Notes: generated by a model not told the origin, from the letters alone. A DNA stretch of 64,000 nucleotides from Azolla caroliniana (GCA_043228905.1 JBHGNT010000001.1:4402001-4466000), one strand, 5' to 3'; counted from the stretch's first letter, positions 11,057 to 25,300 are shown. Program-made: numbers and translations.

Positions 11057-14000
11057 CAATAAACTATAGAAGTTTTGGAGAACTATAAGTACCTAGGGAT
11101 AGGAAGAGACAGAAATTTAAAAAATTGTCACTAAGAACTAAAAGTATTTGGCAAGATGAAAAGGGAGAGGGAATCAATAAGCTACAAACGATGACAATAA
11201 CCAAATGATTGCCTGAATAGGGGGGTAGATCTAATATCTACATGGAAACAACTAATGGTTTAATCGTTTTCAAGTGTCACATGCCACTTTTCCAACTAGG
11301 GGCTTCACAAACTATAAATTGCCTTTTTATGAGACGATGCTAAAAAGTCGTGCACTAGCACATCTCATGATATTTTTGTAAACACATTTCACAACCACAT
11401 ATATTTCTCAAATCTGGCATTTCCATTCCATTCCATTGCCTCTTCCTATGATGTCATGAAAGGATCCATCATCCTACACATACAACTTCATTCTAGTTGC
11501 CTAGTGGGGAAATAGTACTTGACATCCCGTAGGCAATAATATGATTCCCTGTGTCACTACGTATGTGCATCCATTCATTCATGTGTAGTATTCTTTTTCA
11601 TACGTTAGATTTTGTACGATGTCCAAGTTGATGATCATATAACTTTTTGACACAAATTTAGGTATATTAGATTATCATGTTTCTAGGCTATCTGCATGTA
11701 TCTGAGGTTGATGCCTTGAGTTATTATCCATTGGGCTTAAGTTTGCTAAACATGTGTCGCGGGCCTTGATATGGTTTGAACTTTATGATATTCAATGAGA
11801 TTTTGAGGTAAGGGCATGCATATATATCCAAAACAAATGGATGATTTCATTATAAGCCATTTTTCATGACATCAATCAAGTGTGTGTGTGTGTGTGTGTG
11901 TGATAGTCCAAAAGACAAATGTATGTTGTCATTTTTATGCTACACACCGTGTTCAAGGAATTAATTTTGTTATAATATCTTATACTACTTAAATTGTTGT
12001 CTCCTCAAAGTTATATACTTCATATAGATTAGAAAATATTCACAAAAAACATGATATGCTTATTGAAGTGCGAATACTAGAAAAGATCCAACTCTACGAT
12101 GGTGCAATTTATGGGGTTTAAAATTTAAGGGCTACCCACATATAGTCTAAACATCTCATTGTGCGTGTACCTTTGATCGATGGAAACATGGAGTTTAGTA
12201 TTTGACACAAACACGCATGGATCGATGTTTGCAAGTGATCACACATCTATCGAAACAAACATATTAATATAAATTGACCACTTCTCTCTTGAAATCAAGG
12301 CTTAATTTATATTTTCAAGTCTTTTGGATTGATCTCCCTTATAAATGCCTAGAGCGGTATTTCTAATCCATGCATAGGCCCACCAAAAAATAAACCCAGA
12401 GTGTCATTGCTCAATGAAAGCGAAGCCCATACAAGAGCAACTCTTTATCTTTTCATGTCATATACTTCAATTTCTTCATCCCACTAAAATAATGTTTTTT
12501 CTAAAATTGTGCCATGTATACAAGTTACTCAAGAGTCAAGACCTCAAAGTGCTTTGTATGGCATGTGTTCAACCTTTCCTCATACACTAGGTTTTTTATG
12601 TATTCAACCGCTAAAGGTTGTTTCGTAAAATTCCATATAATTCTAAAAGGTGCTTGTTGGTTGCTCTTTAATACACTTTTTCCATGACCAAGAACCTTCT
12701 AAGAAGCTGACTCCAAGATTTCATCCCTATTTCCTTCTATGATTGAAATCTATAAACTCGACTTTTGAACCATTGTCTGTGAAGTAATATATATTAATGA
12801 CACGGGGAAGTTGGTTATACAATGCCATTGTTAAGCCTTCCACAAAGAAGTGAAGAACCATGCATATTCTTTAATCACATGAATTATTTTTTCCATTAAC
12901 AAAATTAGCACTATGTACATGAGGGGCTCACAACAATGACCAACCGCATAAAAAGCCATGCATTATGATTTACTCGCCAGTTGAATCGAAATATTTATTT
13001 CCTAGAAGGGATTATTTGCTACTAACATATTGTAGAAGTGTTACTAAAAGTGATTATCGGTTGTCGCTTCAAGTTAAGAGATCATATTGGTACGAAATTA
13101 CCACGTAGTTTCGAAGTTGATCATTAGTGTTAAATTGATCTTTGGTTGTATGAATCGCATTAAGAGTTCCACGCAAAGTTTTGATCATGTTTAACAATGA
13201 CCTTCTTTCCATTTAATTATGTTATTTGTAGGGACGACAAAGCTCCATGATACAAGAATGCCACTGTAAAGGTTGTGTTAACCTTTATTTTATTATTATT
13301 CCAAAGTAAGGGCATGCTTCCATGAAATTGCTCATTGAAGGCCATGAGGCCATGTTCAATCAAAATGAATCATTCCCTTTATTTTATATCAACATCAACA
13401 TTGCTGGATGCATGCTATATAAAAACCAACGGGTCTACCCTTTTACCAACGTTGATACATTATATCAAGTTTCTGATTTCTCCTATGTGAATAAAGTATC
13501 ATGTTCTCCATTACCATGGGATGGTTTTTCGACAAAAAATATCTCAAAAGTTTTTGGTGGAGATAAAAAACAAAACACATTGTTAGTGAACACTTGTCTA
13601 CAATTAACAATGATCAGTGATGCATAAAAAAACACTAAAAAACTTGACTCTAACTGACTTTTTGTTATGGTTGCTAGTATATGTTATTCATAGTTTTAAC
13701 ATAACGGATCCAATCACGTCACTAAACATAACAATATGATATCGATCTTGAAGCTTGGTGAAGCTTAAAATGTTTTCCTAAAGTGCTCCAACATAGTAGA
13801 AAATCATTGGCTAATGATTCATTCATATTTTCTTGTTGGGTACTTGCATAGCAAAAATTTAACCATGTTCAAGGAAATGAATAGAGAACCTAGGAGGAAA
13901 CAAAAGAAAAATGGTTTTTGCAAATGTTAAGGTGTAGGAAACCATTATTGAGATATTTAGAATTGTGATTGCTTCCTTGTGTTTTTGTGACGTGGAAAAA

Positions 14001-16538
14001 AAGTTAATGCAAGCATTTTTGGGGGCAAAACGTTGGTACACATGATCTCAAGCTGAATTTACGACCATGTTCTATAGGGAAAGCAAAAATCAAGATACTT
14101 CGACGTTGCACATCACAAAATATTTATTGCCACACTAACGTGATTATATATCACTTTTAAATGGCTTGATGACCCTATAAACACTAATTCCATGCTTGGA
14201 CTTCTAAAGTCTATGCAAGGCATACAAAGGCAACAATGTTTAGCATCATAAGCTCTTGGTTTCAATAGTCGAGTCTTAATTGTGTGTTCAAATATTTATG
14301 TGATGCTTTAAAAAACATGCCATAGGAATTTAGAAGTCATTGCACAAATTGTTTCGTCTTACTCACATGTGTACTTAATGAGTTGGATCATGGTTCATGC
14401 GTTATCAAAGAAAACTAGTCCCTAAGTTCTAATTGTAGAATGGTCTAATTTGGGTAGGATGTTAAATAACTTCCATTTCTTGGATAATCTAACACAACGG
14501 ATTAGTTCTACAATTACCGTTTGAAACTAATTAGGTAATGTGATGGTGTGCCAAAATGGATGATTGGATCAATTCAAGTTGAGCAAGATGTGGAATATAA
14601 CCTTTGCAATATCAAGGCTACTTTTAAAATGGTATAATTATATTAGAGAATTTCTCTATTTAATGCTAGAATTTTTAGACATTGATTGTACTTCGAACAA
14701 AGGGCTAGATAGTTTGTTGATTCTTAAATATCTTAAAAGGAAAGTGGGAAGACTCGTATTTAACCATTTAGGGTGTCATACAAGGGTGTGTACATCTCTT
14801 AACATGCAATGCTATGCTAATATAAATATATGGCCATTAAAACCTAGGTAAGGAAGAGCACATGCTAGAATCATTATGTACAAAAGGGTTGAAGAGTTTG
14901 AAGTGCAAAAGAAATAAGGATTAACATTCATGAGACTGTCAGCATCTACAGTTTCTCCTCATGTCAAAAGTACAAAGTTTTAAATGGCGTCTGTCTCAAA
15001 ATTTGGGAACCAAGTCAAAGCCAAAATTCCCATATCATGATAAACATGTGTAATTTGAATCATGTTGATTGAGAAAAACTTGTGCGTGCTCTCAAATTTG
15101 ACGAAACCTTTCACAAATTGTTTGCCCTATCCTTCATATCCACAAGTCTCGTGACATGAAGAAGATTAATTGATTATGTCAAGCTATGAACTTGACGGTG
15201 GAGGAAGTAGGACTAAAGTTATTTTCTATGGAAAATAAATCCCAGAGAAAGTGTTTGTTAATACATTAATTTCATTTCAACAAAGAAGATATGGAAGCTT
15301 GAATTGATAATATGGGAGGGGATCATTTTCTTTTTTGATCATACTGAGCATATCTACAAGGAAAAAAGTGAGCAATTCATGGTGATAGGATTTCTCTAGA
15401 AAAATGGTACAATGATGGTTCTCCAGGCTCCTTATAGATGTAGTTTGTGCTAGGACTACCACTTTGGTCACAAGGTATCCACATTAGTGCTCATCTCCAA
15501 GTAACTAAAAGGCTCTCAAGATTTTGACCAAGGATGTTTGTTTTTTCAAATACATCAGTGTTATGTGCAAGTGGAACATGGATGTAGCATTTCATGTAGT
15601 ACACAATCACGCAATGGATCCTTGTTTTAATTTTGATATTGAAAATGAATGCGGGCTTATTATGAAGATACAATAATTAAATTGCAACAAAAAAAAATCT
15701 TATTTATTTAGGCAACATATTCTCGTGTATTCTATGGATATTGTCCTTTAATCAACCTAATATTTTATGCATTGGACATTGTTATTGATGTTTTATAATG
15801 TCCCTTGTAAGATATTTGGATTTGTTACGAAACGACATTCTCAACGAAAAAAGGCATTGCTTTTAGCATAGTCGGGCCCCACAATGACCACTAAACCCAA
15901 AAATATAGATAGAAGTCACATATTCTACAATTAACACTAATGAAATGCATCATATCAAAAGTCAAAGATATGCAATAGTGGACATTTGTTTTCTACCATG
16001 TAAAGGAAAGTACCCTTTTTTGTTGATTTTCTTAAAGATTAGATGGCCTAGGTATGAAGCTCTTTGGAAAGTTATGCGTGAGAGAAGGATGCTAGGCAAA
16101 CCATAGGCAAGAATTGGTGTATTACGAAGCCATGTCGAAGGTTTGCAAATAGTAATACATACTTTAGGGAGACACTAAAAAATTTGTTGTTTGCCATTAT
16201 TTAAAAATAACAAGCTATTTAGACACATACACATTTGCTTGCATATAGACTTTTATTTAGAGCCATCAATAAATTTGTGGCTTGAATGCACCATAGTTTC
16301 TAAAATAATAATGCTTGTCAAAAAAATACACAATCCCACAAGAAGAGTATATAAGATGAGCATAACAACGGAGAAATGTAGAGGTTTGAAGTGGTCCAAG
16401 CTTACGTAAAAAATAAATGGAATGAGTTCCATATTCCATCAAGCAAACTCTCAAGTCTAGCATTACAAACTTTAATTCAGAGCATTCAAGCTTTAGTGTT
16501 ACAAACTTTATTTTTATCAAAAAAGGGTCTGCTTTCCC

Positions 16539-16653
16539 ATTAGTTAGGAGAGTTTTCTTTTACAAAAAAGGCTATACAATGTGGCTGCACAACTGACTAT
16601 TAGTTAGGAGAGTTCTTTTTACAGAAAAGGCTATACAATGTGGCTGCACAACT
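16539..16653. repeat. Direct duplication with 60-bp period
   Basis: The stretch beginning ATTAGTTAGGAGAGTT and ending GTGGCTGCACAAC is present at 16539-16594 and again at 16599-16653 with a few substitutions. No associated gene is seen. Confidence 0.8.
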
Positions 16654-17905
16654 CCCAGCAAATGTACTGGTCGTGCTGTCCGTTAAAGAGAATACCTATA
16701 CTCACCTCATATATATATCAAGGTATCACCCCCCGCCCGACCAAAATATGACAACTATGGCTGCATACATATCCTCTCATATTGTCTACTTAATGTAAGT
16801 AGGTCAATAGAGCTATAAAAACATATTTCCAAAAATAGTGACCTCCATTGCTAGTAGGCACAAACCCGATCCCCCAGCCCTCAATAGAGGGCGGGAGGTG
16901 AACGAGAAACTTTTAACAATTCATTTTTATGCTAGACTGCTCCTTGACATGAATGTATAACAAATCCCATTTGAAGAATTTATGAGACGGACATAACAAA
17001 GGGAGACCATAGATGTTTGACATTGATCCAATCTTACATGAAGCGAAGGATGTAGTTGCTAAAGTTCCCATTACTAATATAACACGAACACAAAATATAG
17101 GGACGTTTGTATAGCACATGTTGTATCCTAAGATATAATAGACTTATGTCACTGAAATGATACATATGATTTATGTTCTTGCCAATACACATCCGTCATG
17201 CGTCTACATAGGTAGCCTCATGTTTATCACAATGTATAATTCGCAACATGACCCAACATATTGCTATTCATGTGGTGTAAATCAACCAATCAACCTTGAT
17301 TGGAGGATAGAAGCAGGCTAGGCTTCCATCAGTAGGACGTAAAAGGAGGAAATTTTTAACTATCCATAATTTTAAGGTCAATGTTCCACCACCAAGTAAG
17401 CAAAGATTTTGATTCGTGGTATCCTCTATCATATCATGCTTGCATAATGAATCAAATTATTCCACACACACTCTGTGTGCATGTGTGTGTTGTGAGGTTC
17501 AATGTATGCTACTTTTACTTGGAGGGACGAAGTTTTTTTTTCTTTGGGGGTTGGGGGGAGCGGGAGTTCAATTAAGTGAAGCAAAGTGCACAAAATGCAT
17601 TGGTGTAGAAAGTTTCCTTGATGCAGAGACATTATCCATTTCACTCATATCAATACCAAAAATGATTGGAGCATCCATTGATCATTGATTCTACAACCAT
17701 AGCTCATGTTTAAAAGAAGCAAGAAATTTAATAAACTGCCTGAGACATGTTATTTTCTTGAGGAATGAGCTCAAAATGTAAAGATTGCAGCATACATAAG
17801 CTCCAAACCCCAACATCAAATAAATGAATCTTAGATCTAGGAGTTCAAAGAAAATAAATCAGCATTACCTTGCAGAAAGTAATTAGTCTCTAATCTAGAC
17901 TATAC

Positions 17906-20716
17906 CTATGCAGGAACCTTTGTGTAGTATCGAACTGCAAGTGCCAAACCCAAAATTCCGAGTGGCACTGCAAACTGTAGAATTTTAATGATAAATTCAG
18001 GTGTCTTGTCTGAGTTATACGAGGGCTGCTTGCTAGGTTTATTAGTCACGCTCTTGGGTATAGTTGAAGCATCTATATCTCCAATACAGTATTTTGTCAG
18101 CATTTCTCTCGCGGTTTTACTGTGCCCAACATCTTCAAAATCATCTGTTGCATCTTTACCTGATTATGAAAAATTCAGAGATTAACTGAAATAAGGATAT
18201 TACAACATGAGAATATATAAAATTCTTGCAATTTCAAGACAGGATGTCAGACCAGTTGCTGATAAAATTACATCGTCTCCTCCTGGATGTTCATCTAGGA
18301 ATTTCGTGACGTTATATACCTGGTGGAGACATTACAAATAAATTGAGTCAAGCATTAACATTTGGTACTGAGTCCCAACAAGATAACATACACAAGCTAC
18401 CTATAAATGCAACATAAATTCTTTAATATAGCTGTAGCAGATTCAACCTCAACATAGCTTGCACAAATGTGTGAACACAATAGTACTCCAATTGCTGAGC
18501 TGAGATTGGGGACACAATGTCTCACAAGATGATTCTCAATGTTACAAAAATCAGGAGAAACTCCTGAAAGTTTTCATTATTTCTGCAAACGCACCAGTTG
18601 ACCCCCCAAACGAGAGAAAATGGTGATAACTAACTGTATAGCTGCTAAAATGGCACATATAATTGAGGGAAAGGATATTTCCCTTATAATTGGAAAAAAC
18701 GAGATGAGTTGCACTTATAATTGCTCAAATCGCACACAATAATTGCTTCTGTGTGATCAACCAAGTGCATTTAGGGAAAGTAAAATACTTTTGGCAGTTA
18801 GGGAAAAAAGAAAAACTCTTGATGCACATTGATATTATTTTCAACCATGATGTAACTATTCATACAAATGTTACACATGGGAGGAATAAGTCTTACACAA
18901 ATGTATCAGATGCATAACGTAGCACCAGTTGAAAAGAAATGTATACTATGGAAAGCTTGTAATAAATTGGTACTCAAGTGAAATTTTACAAATATAACAA
19001 GAAAACTCGGTCTTTTAAGACGCATAAATAAAATGTGATCATTAAAGACCCCATTTAGTAAAGGCATACAAAGTGATGATACGAGGACGCAATAACCTTT
19101 ATTTGCATCACTACATGCATTGAGAATTCTACATGTACATGGAACACTAATCATACTACTGCAAATCAGCACTCTCCTGCTATTTTGTAATAACAAAAGG
19201 ATCCAAGAATGTGGCAAAATAATGCTTGCAACAGACCACATACGCACACAAGCAGTAAGTTTGATATGCATTAACACAAAGGAAACCCCCATCAGAATAT
19301 GGACAATACCATATCAGGCCTTAAATGGCAATTGGAATGCGTGCATCTGATCCCATAAACAGAAAAGGTGGTAATTTTGACATATATCACCACATACGGG
19401 TGAGTCAATACACTCACAATTTTGACGATATTAAGCCATTCTATAAATGTACGCAGAAGTAACCAAGAACGTATGGCAATCGGAATGCATGCAACTGATT
19501 GTATATGTGCTATACACACTTCAAATATCAACTCACAGATACTTCTCATGTACCAACAGATGGATTTTGAGATATGCAATTCCAAATCATAAGAGATATG
19601 GATTCTGATCTTCTTTCTGCAGAGCGTTATAAGATGATGAAATGCATGGACAAAATAAGGCAGTGCAATGTAATAAACGTTGCAAATTTTTATGCCTACA
19701 GAATTACAGATTCTGATATGAAACAGGCTTCTCTAAGGTTAAAGAAACCTAAAAAAACAACAGAAAGCTGCTAAAACCCTCGACCTAAAGAACTCTGGAG
19801 TAAGGTTCAGCATCTTAAGTATGATGAAACCAAGCAAAATATGAATACGGGAAACTTCTAATCTGGATTTGTCCGCATCAAGTTGAAAGAGAATGAAAAC
19901 TAAAGAACGAAAGGAAAACTTGCTTTCGTAAGGATTAAGAAAACTAATAAAACAACAGCAACTTGCTAAGATCCTCAACCTGAAGAACTATGGTTTAAGG
20001 TTTGGCGGTTTTAAGTATGATTAAAACCAGCAAAATATGAATGTGAGAAAGTTCTGTACAAACATAAAAGACGTATTATTCTGATCAGGATTTGTCCGTA
20101 TCAGGTTTAAAGAAAGTGAAAACACGCAGCATTTTTTAAATGTGAGGCGACTGCAAAACCAAAGAATCGCCAAGACTATGTGGTCTGGCATTTTCTGCAG
20201 GCGATCGCACATCATTAAACAGCCGACAAGATCAAGATTTATGAATAAACAGCTAATTGTACGATCTTGTGATCACATACCAAAAGAAGGATTTCGCGAT
20301 GGGTATTTTATCCCACATTGTCTGTATAAGAGTTATAAATTATGAAGCTGAAAACATACGCAGAAAAGATGCAAAATTTCTGAATGAACATGTAGCATTG
20401 TGTGATCTTGTGAGCTCAAACGTAAAGAAGAATCCACTTGATCAAGAACTGTCTATAGAAGTTTAATGGAGGACGAAGACGAGGACGATTAAAGCTCACC
20501 TAGAATGAGAGCACGATAAATTACACGATCTAGCAACCAAGAAAGAACTACAGGTTCTGATGGAGTTATCTTTGTGTGTGTAGCAGGATCGCTAGAAGGG
20601 TGGTGATGGTGGTGGTGACGATACGAAAAGCTTTTTACCTTGCCAGAGATAATGATCCAGCAGTCCTGAGGGGAGCTATGTTTTGAGACCTGCTCCAGGG
20701 TGAAGATTTCCGCCAT
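17906..20716 (-). CDS. CB5: Cytochrome b5, tail-anchored, 3 exons
   Basis: This is a small haem protein that passes electrons to desaturases, hydroxylases and some P450s at the ER or outer mitochondrial membrane. Exons (minus): 20716-20639, 18319-18253, 18159-17906, total 399 nt, 132 aa, the usual plant length of about 134. The start MAEIFTLEQVSKH matches the family. The haem ligands are His37 in HPGG (exon 2) and His61 in FEDVGHS (exon 3). A linker rich in S, K and P (about 80-103) leads to one hydrophobic C-terminal segment (about 104-125) and a short tail RYYTKVPA. The organelle choice of the tail anchor cannot be decided by eye. Intron 1 is 2.3 kb, contains a degenerate duplication, and is unusually large for such a small gene. 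All splice sites are GT..AG and phases agree. Confidence 0.93.
19739..20125. repeat. Degenerate duplication (about 190 bp units) in cytochrome b5 intron 1
   Basis: The segments near 19739-19934 and 19935-20125 share ordered blocks: an AAGAAA..CTAA..AAACAACAG start, a CCT.GAAGAACT block, AAGTATGAT.AAA, GCAAAATATGAAT, and GATTTGTCCG.ATCA.GTT. Divergence is substantial, so the duplication is old. Confidence 0.7.
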
Positions 20717-20850
20717 CTCTATATCTCTGCAGACCTCTAACGAACGAACGAACGAAAGAAAGCAAGAAAGAAAGAAGAGAAAAACCCTAACTAAAGCAAG
20801 ACAGCAAAAATAAACGCACAGTGAGAGAGAGAGAGAGAGAGAGAAACAAA
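20717..20850 (-). promoter_or_regulatory. Cytochrome b5 5' leader with telo-box and GA repeat
   Basis: AAACCCTAA, the plant telo-box motif, lies at 20782-20790, about 66 bp upstream of the ATG. A (GA)n run follows at 20823-20844 (CT on the sense strand). Telo-boxes are known in promoters of many housekeeping plant genes. That this copy is active is inference. Confidence 0.45.
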
Positions 20851-21884
20851 CGAGTTTAATGAATTACAGGTGACATTGATGATGGTGTAGAGATCTTGTC
20901 TTGGGGGGTGGGCCAACGAGAGTATGGCATGGTATGGTATGGTATCGTGGTTCTATGGGGGATGGCATGGTCGTTATGTGTCACGCTCAAGTGCACCTGT
21001 CGTCCTACATTTGTCGTCCCTCACCGACTCAATGATCATTATAAGTGGAATTTGGGAGCATGTCGGTGCGAGACGTGATTTACACAATCCTACATACATA
21101 TGGCTAATGGGATGCATGGTGGCGAATGCATCTAGTAGTCGTTATGGGTTTTTGGAGAGCCGATCTATGTAGCCTTGTGAGGTAGGGCTTCTATGTAAAG
21201 TCTCTAACTCGCAAGTGCTAGAACATGACATCAATGGAGTTTAGGAGTTTATGTACACCCATATTCGCTAAGCCACACTTAGAAGTTGCTCAAGCTTGCT
21301 AGATATTCATATGTTGTCGGTGATGTTCAACCATATATTCTCAATGGATTATCGGTAGAATGGTAAAACACTAATGTGGGCTACATGCCAACAAATAGCC
21401 ATGTGAACTAGTTAGTGTTTATTATGAGGTTGTCTAGTTGGAATTTATGTGATGGTGCACAATCCTATACTTATTATTAGGGCTAAGAAACCAATATACA
21501 ACGCACATTAGATCTATATATACCTCATTGTGAGTATTTTTGTAACTTGATGATACTTATTAATATAGAGAAAAGTCTTTAGCTACACTCTTGTCAATCA
21601 TCCCCCCATTTTGTCTTATTGTTCACAAGTGTTCTTTCTCTCTTCCTCTCATACTCTCACATACACACACACACACATCACATAAGCTTCCGCTACTTGA
21701 TCACATACATGATCAACTACTTACATAATTAGACACTAATTAACCCTTAGTTAATTACCTAATTAATAACATTTAGATTATACCCTCAGGCATATATTTT
21801 CACCCGTTTATGTTTGGTGGATGAGAATATTAGTCTAATAGTTATGTATAGTGTTTCCATTGTCCTTCATGATGTGGTGTCAAT
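20851..21884. other. Intergenic stretch between cytochrome b5 and the LINE
   Basis: No gene was recognised. It contains short reiterations of GGTATGGTAT near 20928-20945 and an (AC)n run at about 21662-21677. Open frames at 20896-21078 and 20924-21172 lack motifs. Confidence 0.6.
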
Positions 21885-21898
21885 ATCAATAACCTCTT
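21885..21898 (+). repeat. Left target-site duplication of the LINE (14 bp)
   Basis: ATCAATAACCTCTT at 21885-21898 is repeated exactly at 26510-26523. The bases outside differ (T before this copy, A before the other). Reverse transcriptase coding sequence begins directly after this copy, as expected for a 5'-truncated insertion made by target-primed reverse transcription. Confidence 0.85.
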
Positions 21899-21899
21899 A

Positions 21900-24650
21900 G
21901 AAGAACTTCAACATTGGAGACCAATTACCTTGTTGAATGTTATTTATAAAATATTAGCAAAAACATTAGCTAGAAGGCTACAACCTTATCTGTCGGAGCT
22001 GATCCATTATTCTCAGATTGGTTTCATACAAGAGAGAAGTATTTTTGATAACATTATTCTCTTTTGGGAAATGGTTGCCTTTGCGGAATTGCGTAAGCAA
22101 GACTTAGCAGTATTATTTCTTGATTTTGAAAAGGCTTATGACAGAGTGGACTGGGATTTTATGGAGGGAACATTGGTTAGGATGGGTTTCCCAAACACAT
22201 GGATAAGAGGAGTATCAACATTATATCGTGATGCGTATAGCTCTCTTTTATTTGCAGGGGATGTTGGTAGGAGATTCCTGATCTCAAGATCTCTAAGACA
22301 AGGATGTCCACTTGCTCCTTTCCTGTTTTTATTAGTATCCGATGCATTTTCTGTACATCTTAATTCTCAAGATGTAAATATCAAAGGGTTAGCATTACCA
22401 GTGTCGTATGTTGTTGTGGATAGTGAGTTTGTTGATGACATAGCTTTATATGTTCAGGCTTCACGATTAAATTTAGCACAGGTGCAAAAGGTTGTGGATG
22501 ATTTTTCAGATGCATCGGGTGCATTGATAAATTGGAATAAGTCATCAGGCTTTTGGGTTGCTCCGGGAGAGCCACCAGTTAATGTGCCTTCCTTAGGATT
22601 CACATGGATACCTAAAGGTCAGTCCATTAGGTATTTAGGCTGTAGAGTGGGCTTGGAACTAAAGGCAGAGGATATGGTTGCACCCTTGTTATTAAGATTA
22701 AGGAATACGTTAATTTACTGGAATAAGGAAAAGCTATCTTTAGCAGGTTGGATAGTTGTAGCTAATTCGGTCCTTCTGTCCTCGATTTGGTATATAGCAT
22801 CTACATGGCTATTTTCGAGGACAATAATGCTTAAAGTTCAACACCTAATACAGAATTTTATTTGGGGGAACAACCCATCTAACAATTCGGTAGCAAAGGT
22901 AGCTTGGATGGTTCTTATACAACCTAAGCGGAAAGGAGGTTTAGGTTTGATTGATCCTTTTATGCAAAGTAAAGCCTTACTTTCTAAACATGTTGTTACG
23001 AGTTTATTGCCAAGAGAGGAGTTATGGAAAAAGCTATGGATTCGGCATTTACATAACATTAAGCCATCAACATGTGATTAATGGAAAGATAGTCTTAGAT
23101 GGTTTTTTAATGCAGATTTTCCATTGCCAAAGTCTAATGTTGGATCCCTACATTTTTTTAATGGAATATTTCGAGCATGGGAAAGTATTCGCCAAGCACT
23201 CGTTTTCTTGCCTCCGAAAACTTATACTCAATTCATGCGTCAACCTTTGATATGGAACCCTTTATTTACGGATGAAGCCGCATATGTGTTGGGTCTAAGG
23301 CCTAGGTTATCTTGGGCTGCAATGGATAATGGTCCAGCCCGTACAGTTGCGGATTGGATAAACTTCTTGCAAACATCGGCTCAAAACCGAAAGAATAGGT
23401 TGTATAGGTTAAGAGGGGCAAATATAATGGTAGATCAATTGTCCATGGTGTATCAGGTCACAATACCAACTTTGCAACTCGATCATTTTCAAAGGTGGTA
23501 CGGTATGTTTTCGACACTTAATATACTTATAGGTGCTCGTTTATATCATCAAAATGGCCGTATTCACTTCTATGAAGTGTTAGATAATGGTAGGTTGGTA
23601 TTAGTAGATGTCGAGTCTCCAATCATGTCTGCTGCGAAGCAATTACCAGTGCGAGTAATTGCTAGATTGGATAAAAAATTGGTTATTGACCCTAGTCCCT
23701 TAATTGTTAACTATGCATCTCATATTTGGGTTGTACACGCTAGACCACTTGTGGATCTGCAGTGGGATCCTGCGGATTATGGTTGGAAATTGTCCATGCC
23801 TAATAATTCCACTAAGGTCCTACCATTTTTCACATATTTGGTGGCGTTTGGGAGAAACTTTATGTTGTGTCAGATTGAGTCAATACCTGCGGGAAAAAAG
23901 TATTGGGACGAAGGTAATGTATCATCTTCTCAGATGATGATGTTTTGGAAACACTTTTGGTCAATTAAATGTATGAACAAGATATTACACTTTCGTTGGT
24001 TGATGATTCATTATGTGTTGCCAATAGGTGATTTGATGAGGGGATCTGTAACTGATCGGTCGTGTGTTATGTGTGGTTATGCAAGTGAGTCATTGCTTCA
24101 TGTATTTTGGGAATGTGTTGTCACAAAAAAGTTTTGGTTTAGAATTCTTAGGCTACTAGGTCGTAAGTATAGGTCAGGGATTTTTACGTGGGGTGCAGTC
24201 TTATGGGGAAGGTTAGATCAACAAATGACTTTTTATCATTAGCATTACTCTTCTTTGTCATTACGTGTCACAAGTTTGCAGGTAGACTATACTTCAACCT
24301 CATTGCAGGGAATCAAGTTTTTCTCCCAGAGTCACATCTGGCAAATTGTCTCCTCTTTGGCTTTATGGATTCTTTGGAAAGCTAGGTGCTCCAAGCTATA
24401 CAATGATGAAAACACGCACATCGTGGATCAGGTTAAGTTCTTTTGGAACTTATTGGTACATACAGTAAAAGGTGAATATGATAGTTATAAGGGTTCTGGA
24501 CACACAACTAATAAGAAAAGAATGAGAATTCGTAAAGTTTGGTCGTCTATACCTATTATGTTGAATGAAGCCGCAGATGTCAAGTGGAACTATGTACCGC
24601 CTCGGTGGTTATTCCCGCCACCGGCACCATCTTTAGTAGAAATAACATGA
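21900..24650 (+). pseudogene. LINE ORF2 remnant: reverse transcriptase plus zf-RVT region
   Basis: One frame is open from the truncation point (EELQHWRPITLLN) to 24650 except for two in-frame nonsense codons, TAA at 23079-23081 and TAG at 24240-24242. Reverse transcriptase motifs are LDFEKAYDRVDW (about 22120), SLRQGCPLAPFLF (about 22290) and FVDDIALY (about 22430), where plant LINEs usually have FADD. Near 24060-24120 a CVMCG..SESLLHVFWEC motif matches the C-terminal zf-RVT domain typical of plant LINEs. The endonuclease and the N-terminal part of RT are absent. With two stops and a truncated 5' end it cannot be autonomous. The three open segments are one decayed ORF and should not be read as separate genes. 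Confidence 0.9.
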
Positions 24651-24689
24651 TATAATATAGATGATTGTTGATCTTTTTGTCAAGATAAT

Positions 24690-25300
24690 TGATGTTGGTG
24701 AAAATCAAGGACATGGCAAGCCAAAATTGGGTGTTGATTAGCGATAAGGCAAGATGGTTGTTGTGGATGTAAGAAGCAATTTTCTTATGAGTGATAAGGA
24801 GGAGTGTAGATGGTGTGGGGGTTGAAGAAGCATATTATCATGAGTTGGTGAGGGTTTTTTTTACATTAATTTGTTTGTGGTCTATATGGCAGGATGCTTG
24901 ATGGAAGGAAATCAAGGACATGGCAAGCCAAATTTTGGTGCCAATTAGCGAGAAGGCGAGATGGTTGTTGTGGATATAAGAAGCAATTTCTTCTGAGCGA
25001 TAAGGATGAGTGTAGATGGTGTGGGGGTTGATGAAACAATTATCATGAGCTGTAATTTGGCGGTAATCGGTGAGCTGGTTGATGTGGACGTAAGAAGAAT
25101 TTTTTGAGGGATAAGGATGAGCAAAGACGGTGTGGGGGGTGAAGCAGAATATTATGAGTAGGTATAGGAAATTGTTGAAAACGAGCAGTGATTGCCAAGA
25201 TGGATGTTGTGGAAATGGAAGCTGTTTATTTTTTTGAAAGGATGAGCGAGAATGTTGTCAACGTCATGAGTGGATTGGGACAACTAATTTTTTCTTGGTT
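24690..25300. repeat. Degenerate repeats in the LINE 3' region
   Basis: ATCAAGGACATGGCAAGCCAAA occurs at 24704 and 24911, a period of 207. The block AGATGGTTGTTGTGGATGTAAGAAGC recurs in increasingly altered form near 24752, 24960, 25077 and 25197. The repeats lie between the LINE ORF and the kinase fragment. They may be the element's 3' UTR or part of the cargo. Confidence 0.7.

Larger units (their letters stand above)
9070..17905. other. Gene-poor 8.8 kb region with short repeats only
   Basis: I found no domain, spliceable exon series or RNA gene here on either strand. The open frames present (for example 9071-9418, 13322-13627, 14564-14851, 17416-17688) are short, AT-driven and without recognisable motifs. 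Local repeats: a 112-bp offset duplication with GATTTGTTGCAAATCTCTTAT at 9544 and 9656, the 101-bp duplication at 10855, a (TG)n run near 11880-11901, and the 60-bp duplication at 16539. Decayed transposons are likely but none has diagnostic ends I can see. Confidence 0.6.

Noticed and set aside
13322-13627. 101-codon plus-strand open frame in the gene-poor region
   Set aside because: AT-rich, no recognisable motif, no neighbouring exon or promoter.
23124-24650. Separate genes downstream of the RT open frame
   Set aside because: These segments share the frame of the RT ORF and are separated only by single nonsense codons; they are its C-terminal part with zf-RVT.
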